A DNA stretch of 5,077 bases from Spirochaetaceae bacterium (GTDB lineage: Bacteria; Spirochaetota; Spirochaetia; B11-G9): NCBI GenBank assembly GCA_030643345.1, contig DAOWMA010000192.1, positions 1 to 5,077 on the forward strand. The letters are read 5' to 3'. Every line of letters starts with the position of its first letter. The first letter of the stretch is position 1. The notes below the pieces were generated by a model that made no database searches, was not told the origin of the DNA, and saw only the letters and a list, made by a program, of their open reading frames with translations. Positions 1-5,077 of the stretch are shown here, in pieces. The translations under genes and the position numbers were made by a program.

Positions 1-33
1 CTGGGAAGTTCTGCCAGTGTCAGGAATGAAGTG

Positions 34-453
34 ATGAAAGCCCAGACAAATACTGCTTTGTATGAAGCATTTATTCGTCACTCTCGTTTAGGGGCAGGTG
101 GAAGTGGAGAAACCAGGAAAATGAAACTTCTTTATGTAGTACTCTATATTGAAGATTTTCTTTACGATATTCTTGAGTTTTTTATAGAGATGGGAATAGA
201 CGGCACTACAATAATTGAGTCTTCCGGGATGGGTGAATATATAAGCAATGTTCCTATGTTTGCAGAGTTTATTGGTTTTATGAAAGAAAATAAAAACAGG
301 AGTAAAACCCTGATGACTCTGGTTCCCGAAGATAAGATGGACGATATTATCGAGGGTATAGAAGAAATTACCGGCGACCTGGATAAAAAACAGGGAGCCA
401 TGATTATTGTGACGGATATTAGTCTTTTCAAGGGCACAATGAAGATGATGTGA
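34..453 (+). CDS. PII-like small regulatory protein (start uncertain; may extend upstream of the window)
   Basis: The last 110 residues, from the ATG at 121, read as a PII/CutA-like ferredoxin fold. They show a hydrophobic strand (KLLYVVLY), a helix, a strand ending in SSGMG, a loop, a strand (KTLMTLVPE), a helix ending in GDLD, and a final strand (GAMIIVTDI). The pattern resembles small PII-related proteins found beside transporters in anaerobes. There is no recognisable uridylylation-type T-loop tyrosine. Such proteins usually sense nucleotides and modulate a partner protein; that role is inferred here. Three starts are possible. ATG 34 overlaps a TGA (32-34) in another frame, as in translational coupling, and has AGGA 8 bases upstream. 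ATG 121 matches the family start and has GGAGA about 10 bases upstream. The frame is also open to base 1, so an N-terminal fusion is possible. Codons 34-120 look coding, so I chose 34. The stop is TGA at 451-453. The fold call is moderate, the function unproven. Confidence 0.6.
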   Translation: MKAQTNTALYEAFIRHSRLGAGGSGETRKMKLLYVVLYIEDFLYDILEFFIEMGIDGTTIIESSGMGEYISNVPMFAEFIGFMKENKNRSKTLMTLVPEDKMDDIIEGIEEITGDLDKKQGAMIIVTDISLFKGTMKMM

Positions 454-459
454 TAAAAA

Positions 460-483
460 CAGTTATCAGTGAGCAGTTAGCAG
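460..483. repeat. Short near-tandem repeat around CAGTTA
   Basis: Just after the PII-like stop codon, the hexamer CAGTTA occurs at 460-465 and 474-479 with a CAGTGAG between them, followed by a further CAG. The arrangement resembles small degenerate intergenic repeats. It lies between the convergent PII-like gene and the small minus-strand gene. A 6-base AT-rich hairpin (451-456 with 463-468) overlaps it but has no T tract, so it is not called a terminator. No copy elsewhere in the window was noticed. Confidence 0.25.
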
Positions 484-513
484 AATGCAAATCGGGTCGT
501 ATACTATTATCTT

Positions 514-669
514 TTACGCGAATGTATCTACATTCTGGCCTGTATCTTCCTCTCTGTTATCAATTTCTTCCGGTTCTTCAGTATCCACGTCCCTTGCGGG
601 TTCGGCCGGAATTTGTGCAGGGTACTCAATAGGATATATATCATTCTGTGCCGGAATAACATCAGCCAT
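514..669 (-). CDS. Small acidic protein of unknown function, 51 residues
   Basis: This is an open frame from an ATG at 669-667 to a TAA at 516-514. A textbook AGGAGG (680-675) sits 5 bases upstream of the ATG, which strongly supports real translation. The protein begins MADVIPAQND, continues with a proline-rich stretch (YPIEYPAQIPAEPA), then a highly acidic middle (DVDTEEPEEIDNREED), and ends GQNVDTFA. It has no cysteine, no predicted membrane segment and no signal peptide, and is probably largely disordered. It lies 63 bases downstream of sixA on the same strand and may be cotranscribed with tag and sixA. A weak TTGACG (716-711) in the gap could alternatively supply its own promoter. I do not recognise the family. 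The C-terminal GQNVDTFA is the most distinctive part for a homology search. Automatic callers may miss it because of its size. Confidence 0.6.
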   Translation of the reverse strand: MADVIPAQNDIYPIEYPAQIPAEPARDVDTEEPEEIDNREEDTGQNVDTFA

Positions 670-674
670 ATCAT

Positions 675-680
675 CCTCCT
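675..680 (-). promoter_or_regulatory. Strong Shine-Dalgarno of the small acidic gene
   Basis: AGGAGG on the minus strand, 5 bases before the ATG at 669. It is a full anti-16S match, the best in the window, and it decides both that the 51-residue frame is a gene and where it starts. Confidence 0.7.
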
Positions 681-732
681 TGTTTAAATTTAGTCATTTT
701 AGTGCCCAAACGTCAAATTTTTTTGTTATGAA

Positions 733-1224
733 TCAGGGTTTTAAAAGTGTGGAGCCAAGAACCGGACTGTTTATCTTAATATCACTCCATTTTTCTATAC
801 CAAGTTCCAGTAAGCATAAATTTCCAGTACCCATCCCTATCTGTTTCCCTGTTATTCTGCTGCCGAAACCGGAAATAGTTGGATTATGAGCAACAATAAG
901 AATGGTTGAAATCGATTCTTTTTGAGATTTAAGAATATCTATGTATTCGGAAATTGAAGCAGAGTATAGCAACTCCGTTTCTCTTAGAAAGCTCTTATCA
1001 TTATCAGATTTTCCAGTGATATTTCTAACTATATCAGCACTTGAAAGTGCTCTTTCTGCAGTGGATGCTATTATAATATCTGGTATAAGTTTATTTTCCA
1101 ACAATTTATATGCAATATTATCTATTTATTTTTTGCCCTTGCTGCTTAGAGGCCTGTCGTAATCGGCCATACCGGAGTCAGGAAATGATGCATTACCGTG
1201 GCGTAGTAAAAGTAGTTTTTTCAT
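733..1224 (-). pseudogene. sixA: Phosphohistidine phosphatase SixA, interrupted by an in-frame TAA
   Basis: Read from the ATG at 1224, the frame gives MKKLLLLRHGNASFPDSG followed by DRPLSSKGKK, then TAA (1128-1126, codon 33). It continues in the same frame with IDNIAYKLLENKLIPD to a TGA at 735-733. Ignoring the TAA, the product is 163 positions long, the usual SixA length (about 160). It keeps the family landmarks: the RHG phosphohistidine motif at residues 8-10, the STAERAL arginine segment, and the second catalytic histidine in IVAHNP. SixA removes phosphate from histidine phosphotransfer proteins or from the nitrogen-PTS phosphocarrier. The TAA sits where relatives have a polar residue, so one base change (for example CAA to TAA) explains it; no frameshift is needed. 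The 32-residue product would be inactive, and any restart product (for example at TTG 1104) would lack RHG. The gene begins 3 bases after tag, with GAGG (1236-1233) inside the end of tag. Sequencing error or readthrough remain possible. Confidence 0.8.
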
Positions 1225-1227
1225 CGA

Positions 1228-1785
1228 TTAAACCTCGTTATATCTAAAACAATCAGTTAAATGGTCATTTACAATACCAGCTGCCTGCAGGTGGGCATAG
1301 ATAATTGTAGATCCTGTAAACTTAAACCCTCTTTTCTTTAAATCTGTACTTATTTTATCTGATAATTCTGTTTTTGCAGGGACTTCCGAAAGATTACGCC
1401 AGGAGTTTTTTATTGTTTTACCATCTGTAAAACCCCATATATATTTATCAAAGGATCCGAAATTTTTTTGAATATTCAAAAATAGTTTTGCATTATTTAC
1501 AGAAGCTCTTACCTTAAGTTTGTTTCTTATAATCCCGGGGTCAGCGAGAAGAGATTGAATTTTCAGCTCGTCATACTGTGCAACAATAGACGGATTAAAC
1601 CCATCATACACTTTTCTGTAAATATCCCTTCGCTTTAGTATAGTCAACCAGCTTAATCCTGCCTGGGCTCCTTCTAAAATAAGAAATTCAAAGTGCTTAT
1701 TGTCTTCATGTACAGGAACACCCCATTCCTTATCATGATAGAGGGTATATAGTTCATTACCCCTACACCAGCTGCATCTGTTCAT
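1228..1785 (-). CDS. tag: DNA-3-methyladenine glycosylase I
   Basis: This enzyme removes 3-methyladenine from alkylated DNA in the cytoplasm, the first step of base excision repair. The 185-residue length matches the family (E. coli Tag has 187). The zinc-snap ligands are all present at the expected positions: Cys4, His17, His175 and Cys179. The N-terminus reads MNRCSWCRGNELYTLYHDKE and the C-terminus HLTDCFRYNEV. Glu38, which contacts the base, lies in LILEGAQAGLSW with Trp46 close by. The start is ATG 1785, with AAGGTG (1796-1791) 5 bases upstream, and Cys4 fixes it as correct. The gene is first in a minus-strand unit followed 3 bases later by sixA, and it is divergent from arcC. No Ada-type or other alkylation-response site is evident, so expression is probably constitutive. 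Identification is very secure. Confidence 0.96.
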   Translation of the reverse strand: MNRCSWCRGNELYTLYHDKEWGVPVHEDNKHFEFLILEGAQAGLSWLTILKRRDIYRKVYDGFNPSIVAQYDELKIQSLLADPGIIRNKLKVRASVNNAKLFLNIQKNFGSFDKYIWGFTDGKTIKNSWRNLSEVPAKTELSDKISTDLKKRGFKFTGSTIIYAHLQAAGIVNDHLTDCFRYNEV

Positions 1786-1844
1786 AAATACACCTTTTTG
1801 CTGGAAATTTGGTTTTCTTGCAAAAATAAGGCTGAATTTGCATG

Positions 1845-1873
1845 ATAATAATCAAAATCAATTTAAATATTAA
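1845..1873 (-). promoter_or_regulatory. Possible promoter for tag-sixA
   Basis: On the minus strand TTAATA (1873-1868) is followed after 17 bases by TATTAT (1850-1845), about 60 bases before the tag start codon. The -10 matches the consensus at 5 of 6 positions and the -35 at 4 of 6. The whole segment is extremely AT-rich, so chance matches are likely. Confidence 0.3.
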
Positions 1874-1884
1874 TATATTCCCTC

Positions 1885-1913
1885 TTGATCAATCTATTCG
1901 TAGACCGTAAAAT
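1885..1913 (+). promoter_or_regulatory. Sigma-70-type promoter for arcC
   Basis: TTGATC (1885-1890), a 17-base spacer, then TAAAAT (1908-1913) form a near-consensus promoter, with transcription expected to start near 1920. This gives a leader of about 45 bases before the arcC ATG. The -35 hexamer is embedded in the perfect palindrome TTGATCAA (1885-1892), and another palindrome ATATTAATAT lies at 1867-1876. Both could be operator elements in the region shared with divergent tag. Confidence 0.55.
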
Positions 1914-1964
1914 ACTCTTTTCCAGTTAGTAAATCAAAACAATCATAATAAAGAGGAGATTGAA

Positions 1965-2918
1965 ATGTCAAGAGAACTTGTTGTTATTGCCCTTGGTGGT
2001 AATGCTATTAAACAGGCTAGTGAGATTGGAACCACAGAAGAACAAATGAAAAATGTTGATACTGCTGCAGAGCAGATTGCTAAAATTTCTATGGCCGGTT
2101 ATAAAATCCTTATTACCCACGGAAATGGGCCGCAGGCCGGGGCACTGTTAATTCAACAGGAAGAAGGAAGTTCCCTTGTGCCGCCACAGACACTTACAGT
2201 TGTTGGTGCAATGACTCAGGGCCAGGTTGGGTGGATGTTTCAAAACCGGCTTGCATACCATCTTAAGAAAATGGGTAAAGATGCTCCTATATGCAGTGTT
2301 ATAACTCAAGTGGAGGTTTCCAGTGATGATCCTGATTTCCAGGACCCTACTAAACCGGTGGGACCTTTTTATACTGAAGCAGATGCAAAAAATCATGCTG
2401 CAGAGAAGGGTTGGATTGTTAAGGAAGTAAAGCCCGGTGTTGAAAAGAGCTGGCGAAGGGTTGTTCCATCTCCGGAACCATTGAGCATTGTTGAGGAAAG
2501 GGCTATAAATTCGCTTCTTGTGGAGAGAGTTATTGTTATTGCAGCCGGTGGTGGTGGTATTCCTGTAGAAAAAGGAAAAGATGGAAGCTGGGTTGGTGTT
2601 GATGCAGTAATAGATAAGGACCGTGCCGGATTTAAATTGTCTCAAGCTGTTAAAGCAGATAAGTTTATGATTCTCACAGATGTGGAAAATGTTTATGTTA
2701 ATTTTAATAAACCGGACCAGAAAGCTCTGGAGGAGATAACTCTTAATGAAGCGCAGGGCTATCTTGATGATGGTCAGTTCTTTAAAGGTTCTATGGGACC
2801 AAAAGTTGAAGCATGTATGCGTTTTGTTAAATGGAGTGGTAAGGAAGCAATAATAACTTCTCTGGATAAAGCATTGGATGCACTTCAGGGTAAGACGGGG
2901 ACTCGCATAAAAAAATAA
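1965..2918 (+). CDS. arcC: Carbamate kinase
   Basis: Carbamate kinase makes ATP and carbamate from carbamoyl phosphate and ADP. It is the energy-yielding last step of arginine deiminase, agmatine and some purine or ureide fermentations, in the cytoplasm. The 317-residue length is typical (about 310). Amino-acid-kinase-fold motifs appear in order: ALGGNA at residues 9-14, THGNGPQ at 51-57, AAGGGGIPV at 193-201, LTDVENVY from 237, and GSMGPKVEA from 275 containing the conserved Lys280. The start is ATG 1965, with GAGGAG (1953-1958) 6 bases upstream. A good promoter lies about 50 bases further up. An aminotransferase gene follows after 47 bases with no terminator, so they are probably cotranscribed. 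No arcA, arcB or other carbamoyltransferase is in view, so the source of carbamoyl phosphate is unknown. It could equally be a YqeA-type catabolic kinase. Enzyme identity is secure, the pathway is not. Confidence 0.95.
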   Translation: MSRELVVIALGGNAIKQASEIGTTEEQMKNVDTAAEQIAKISMAGYKILITHGNGPQAGALLIQQEEGSSLVPPQTLTVVGAMTQGQVGWMFQNRLAYHLKKMGKDAPICSVITQVEVSSDDPDFQDPTKPVGPFYTEADAKNHAAEKGWIVKEVKPGVEKSWRRVVPSPEPLSIVEERAINSLLVERVIVIAAGGGGIPVEKGKDGSWVGVDAVIDKDRAGFKLSQAVKADKFMILTDVENVYVNFNKPDQKALEEITLNEAQGYLDDGQFFKGSMGPKVEACMRFVKWSGKEAIITSLDKALDALQGKTGTRIKK

Positions 2919-2965
2919 AATACTATACAGTAGAGCTTGAAAGTTCTTATAAAAGAGGTAAAATA

Positions 2966-4252
2966 ATGAATAGTTTAGCCCGGGAATTAAATTCCACCCT
3001 TAGTGGAAGCATTGTAGATGATCTTTTATCGGATTTTGGCAGACGTTTTTATTTCCCGAAGGGTATTGTAGCCCAGTCTGCTGAAGCAAAAGAGAAAGCA
3101 ACAAGATTTAATGCTACTGTAGGAATGGCAACCTCTAAAGGTAAACCGATGTTTCTAAACAGTGTTCGGGACCAAATTTCTGAGCTATCCGAATCTGATG
3201 TTTTCCCCTATGCACCAACTTCAGGAGTTCTGGATCTCCGGAAAAAATGGCGTGAGGAGATGGATGAAAAAAATCCATCTCTTGCAGGGAAAACAACCTC
3301 CGTTCCTCTGGTTACAACCGGTCTGACTCATGGAATGTCTGTATTAGGTGATATGTTCCTTGATAAAGGTGATACAATTGTTGTGCCCGATATGTTTTGG
3401 GGGAATTACAGACTCATCTTTGAAGAAAGAAACCAGGCGGACATTGTTACTTTTCCCTTCTTTACAGATATGGGTGGAATGAATATTTCCGAGTTTGAAA
3501 AGGTTTTAACTGATGCACCGGGGAATAAAGTTGCATTTGTTCTGAACTTCCCTAATAATCCAACAGGGTATACACCTACGGTTAAAGATGGGGAGAAAAT
3601 TATTGATCTCTTACTTAAGTTGGCAAAGGGTGGTAAGAAAATTCTTGCAATACTGGATGATGCTTATTTTGGTCTTTTCTATGAAGAAGAATCTTTAAAA
3701 GAATCTCTATTTGGTATGCTTGCTGATCTTCATGAAAATATTCTTGCTGTTAAAGTGGATGGTGTTACAAAGGAAAATTTTGCCTGGGGTTTCAGGATTG
3801 GTTTTCTTACATTTGCATCAAAAAATCTTAGTTTAGAAGCCCTGGGTGCTCTGACAACCAAGACTTCAGGCGCAATAAGAGCATCAATTTCAAACTCCAA
3901 TAAAATGGCCCAGAGCCTGGTTCTGAAATCTTTCACCTCAGCAACCTATCAAAGTGAAAAAGATGCGGGGTTTAAAATTCTTAAAGAACGTTATCTTAAA
4001 GTCCGGGAGCTGGTTAAGTCTTTTGATTCTAACTCGCCTCTTAGTGCTCTCCCCTTCAATTCAGGATATTTTATGACTTTTCTTTATAAGGGTGATTCCG
4101 AAAAACTTAGGGTATATCTATTGAATAAATATGGTATAGGGACCATCTCTATTCAGGGGAAATATCTCCGTATTGCCTATTCAAGTGTAGAGCTTGAAAA
4201 TCTGGAGGAGCTTTATACACTGATAGATAAAGCCTCAAAAGAGATTCTCTAA
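2966..4252 (+). CDS. PLP-dependent class I/II aminotransferase
   Basis: This is a 428-residue fold-type I aminotransferase in the aspartate/aromatic aminotransferase superfamily. Visible landmarks are YAPTSGVLDLR near residue 80, the substrate-loop motif NNPTGY at 197-202, DDAYFG at 231-236 (aspartate for the PLP ring nitrogen, tyrosine for its hydroxyl), the Schiff-base Lys269 in DGVTKENFAWG, Arg277 eight residues later (PLP phosphate), and C-terminal Arg402 in LRIAY, which binds the substrate carboxylate. All catalytic residues are present, so the enzyme should be active. Its amino donor cannot be read from sequence; an acidic or aromatic amino acid is plausible. The start is ATG 2966, with GAGG (2955-2958) 7 bases upstream. 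It follows arcC by 47 bases and precedes a small ModE-like gene by 9 bases, with no terminator in either gap. This suggests an amino-acid catabolic operon. The family is secure, the substrate is unknown. Confidence 0.9.
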   Translation: MNSLARELNSTLSGSIVDDLLSDFGRRFYFPKGIVAQSAEAKEKATRFNATVGMATSKGKPMFLNSVRDQISELSESDVFPYAPTSGVLDLRKKWREEMDEKNPSLAGKTTSVPLVTTGLTHGMSVLGDMFLDKGDTIVVPDMFWGNYRLIFEERNQADIVTFPFFTDMGGMNISEFEKVLTDAPGNKVAFVLNFPNNPTGYTPTVKDGEKIIDLLLKLAKGGKKILAILDDAYFGLFYEEESLKESLFGMLADLHENILAVKVDGVTKENFAWGFRIGFLTFASKNLSLEALGALTTKTSGAIRASISNSNKMAQSLVLKSFTSATYQSEKDAGFKILKERYLKVRELVKSFDSNSPLSALPFNSGYFMTFLYKGDSEKLRVYLLNKYGIGTISIQGKYLRIAYSSVELENLEELYTLIDKASKEIL

Positions 4253-4261
4253 TCAATTTAA

Positions 4262-4612
4262 ATGGACGTAAAGATAAAGATATACTTTACAGATAAAGAC
4301 GATAAGCAGTTTATGGGCATTGGTGTCTATTGGCTGCTTACTGGAATAAAGAAATATGGATCAATTCGGAAGGCTGCAGATGAAATGCAGCTTTCCTATG
4401 TTAAAGCTTTAGCAATGCTTAATAATTTGGAAAAAGCGTTAAAAAAAAAGATATTAAATAGAAAAAGGGGAGGTGACAGCAGGGAGGGAGCTACTCTGAC
4501 AGCAACAGGAGAAAAATTAATAAATTTGTATAATAGGTATCAGGATAAGGTTAAGTCTTTTGCAGATTATGAATTTACAGCATTAAAAAAGGAGTTTGAG
4601 TTACTCGATTAA
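4262..4612 (+). CDS. ModE N-terminal-like winged helix-turn-helix protein (single domain)
   Basis: This 116-residue protein resembles the DNA-binding domain of the molybdate regulator ModE and the related LysR-type winged helix. An N-terminal strand (VKIKIYF) leads to the helix-turn-helix at about residues 28-60 (YGSIRKAADEMQLSYVKAL, then a second helix). The wing follows (RKRGGDSREGATLTATGEKLI, residues 67-87), then a C-terminal helix likely used for dimerisation. The glycine-rich wing ending in LTATGEKL is characteristic. The molybdate-binding MOP domains of full ModE (about 260 residues) are absent, so direct molybdate sensing is unlikely. ATG 4262 lies 9 bases after the aminotransferase stop and has no clear Shine-Dalgarno, so translation is probably coupled. 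A nine-A run lies in the coding sequence at 4441-4449. The 3' end overlaps the convergent receiver gene by 12 bases. It may regulate its own operon; that is inference. Confidence 0.8.
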   Translation: MDVKIKIYFTDKDDKQFMGIGVYWLLTGIKKYGSIRKAADEMQLSYVKALAMLNNLEKALKKKILNRKRGGDSREGATLTATGEKLINLYNRYQDKVKSFADYEFTALKKEFELLD

Positions 4613-4993
4613 CTTTAATTTCTTAAGCTCAATTATCAGACTTTTCTTATTGTAGGGTTTTGAGAGATATCCGTCACATTGATTTCTAAAGGCTTCCATA
4701 ACATTTCCTGCATCCCCAAGAGCACTTACCATTATTATTTTACACCCCTTCCTCCCCAGAAGTCTGTGTTCCTTCTCTTTTTCTCTGAATTTCCGAAGAA
4801 GGGTTTGTCCATCCATTTTAGGAAGCATGATATCAAGTAGAACCAGATCGTAGTTCTTTTTTGTATCAACTGATTCATTAAAAAAATTAAGCGCAGCTTC
4901 ACCATCTGCATGAAGAGTGTCAATAAAAATCATTTTTGAAAACACAGATTCAATCGTTTTTATTAGTGCCTCTCTAATCTTTTCTTGTATCAT
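4601..4993 (-). CDS. Response-regulator receiver (CheY-like) protein lacking the first beta strand
   Basis: This is a 130-residue stand-alone receiver domain without an output domain. The phosphoacceptor is Asp54 in LVLLDIMLPKMDG. The conserved Ser/Thr is Ser90 in IIMVSALGD, and the conserved lysine is Lys112 in YLSKPY. The protein begins MIQEKIREALIKTIE, which corresponds to helix 1. The usual first strand with its metal-binding acidic pair (as in ILIVDD) is missing, and a TAG directly before the ATG prevents any in-frame extension. The start is supported by GAGGAG (5006-5001) 7 bases upstream. It lies 4 bases after the stop of another receiver gene on the same strand, so translation is probably coupled. 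Without the acidic pair, Mg2+-dependent phosphorylation should be impaired. It could be a pseudo-receiver, a degraded copy, or one half of a split double-receiver protein. The domain call is secure, activity is doubtful. Confidence 0.85.
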   Translation of the reverse strand: MIQEKIREALIKTIESVFSKMIFIDTLHADGEAALNFFNESVDTKKNYDLVLLDIMLPKMDGQTLLRKFREKEKEHRLLGRKGCKIIMVSALGDAGNVMEAFRNQCDGYLSKPYNKKSLIIELKKLKLIE

Positions 4994-4997
4994 CTAT

Positions 4998-5077
4998 CTA
5001 CTCCTCATCCATAAAATCAAGAACTTTTGCGGGACTTAAGGGTTTACCGATTACAGCTATAACTCCTTCTCTTTTTA
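4998..5077 (-). CDS. C-terminal end of a second receiver-domain protein (partial, start beyond the window)
   Basis: The last 25 residues of a minus-strand gene, ending at TAG (5000-4998), read KREGVIAVIGKPLSPAKVLD then FMDEE. A hydrophobic strand followed by a Lys-Pro pair and a helix is the typical end of a receiver domain (beta 5, conserved lysine-proline, helix 5). The rest of the gene, possibly a longer response regulator or hybrid kinase, lies past 5077. The stop is 4 bases before the next receiver gene, whose ribosome binding site is inside this gene's final two Glu codons. The assignment rests on a short stretch. Confidence 0.6.
   Translation of the reverse strand, partial: KREGVIAVIGKPLSPAKVLDFMDEE
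5001..5006 (-). promoter_or_regulatory. Shine-Dalgarno fixing the short receiver start
   Basis: GAGGAG on the minus strand, 7 bases before the ATG at 4993 and inside the last two codons of the upstream receiver gene. It supports initiation at 4993 even though the resulting receiver lacks its first strand. Confidence 0.55.

Noticed and set aside
2..34. End of an upstream gene in frame 2 (WEVLPVSGMK then TGA)
   Set aside because: Ten residues are too few to identify, and frame 1 is open over the same bases. Kept only as evidence for a possible coupled start.
162..437. Minus-strand open frame opposite the PII-like gene
   Set aside because: Low-complexity Ser/Ile-rich product, no ribosome site, and antisense to a frame with a plausible fold.
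451..468. TGATAA/TTATCA hairpin after the PII-like gene as a terminator
   Set aside because: The stem is only six mostly A-T pairs and no T tract follows.
687..716. Promoter for the small acidic gene (TTGACG with TAAATT, 18-base spacer, minus strand)
   Set aside because: The -10 matches only 4 of 6 and the start point would fall on the Shine-Dalgarno, leaving almost no leader. Too weak to annotate.
485..889. Plus-strand open frame of 134 codons across 485-889
   Set aside because: It is the shadow of the small acidic gene and the 3' part of sixA; the product is Ser/Ile/Phe-rich with no ribosome site.
941..1162. Plus-strand open frame opposite sixA
   Set aside because: Antisense shadow of the conserved SixA frame, whose motifs are unmistakable.
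2148..2645. 165-codon minus-strand frame inside arcC
   Set aside because: Its product is rich in Cys, His and Asn with no family resemblance; it lies opposite a clear carbamate kinase.
3730..3936. Minus-strand frame inside the aminotransferase
   Set aside because: It lies opposite the catalytic lysine region of a well-conserved enzyme, so it is a shadow.
4735..4923. Second minus-strand frame inside the receiver gene
   Set aside because: Alternative frame of the receiver coding sequence; the receiver motifs lie in the other frame.

Overview
The window is AT-rich bacterial chromosome carrying mostly ordinary housekeeping and catabolic genes. Codon use is uniform, and no transposase, phage gene, tRNA, rRNA or CRISPR repeat is visible. 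Carbamate kinase, a small PII-like sensor, a ModE-type DNA-binding domain and stand-alone receiver proteins together suggest a fermentative or anaerobic lineage. A spirochaete or a low-GC anaerobe is my best guess, but the sequence alone does not prove it.

Layout. (1) Positions 1-453, plus strand: a PII-like small sensor protein whose true start is ambiguous, because its frame is open to the window edge. (2) Positions 514-1785, minus strand, read right to left: tag (3-methyladenine DNA glycosylase I), then sixA (phosphohistidine phosphatase) 3 bases later, then after a 63-base gap a 51-residue acidic protein with a very strong ribosome binding site. The sixA frame is broken by one in-frame TAA at codon 33. 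(3) Positions 1786-1964: a divergent AT-rich control region with a good sigma-70-type promoter pointing right. (4) Positions 1965-4612, plus strand: arcC (carbamate kinase), a PLP-dependent class I/II aminotransferase, and a small ModE-like winged-helix protein, probably one transcript. (5) Positions 4601-5077, minus strand: two adjacent receiver-domain (CheY-like) genes, the first cut by the window edge. The second lacks the normal first beta strand with its acidic pair. Its 3' end overlaps the ModE-like gene tail-to-tail by 12 bases.

How they work together. The arcC-aminotransferase-ModE-like set looks like a nitrogen-catabolism module: carbamoyl phosphate is turned into ATP, ammonia and CO2, and amino groups are moved by the aminotransferase. 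The carbamoyltransferase that would feed ArcC is not in view. The small HTH protein may regulate the module, though this is inference from position. The receiver pair belongs to a separate phosphorelay extending beyond the right edge. I see no convincing new defence or mobile system. The most notable points are the interrupted sixA, the receiver without its first strand, the overlooked small acidic gene, and the possible N-terminal extension or fusion on the PII-like protein.
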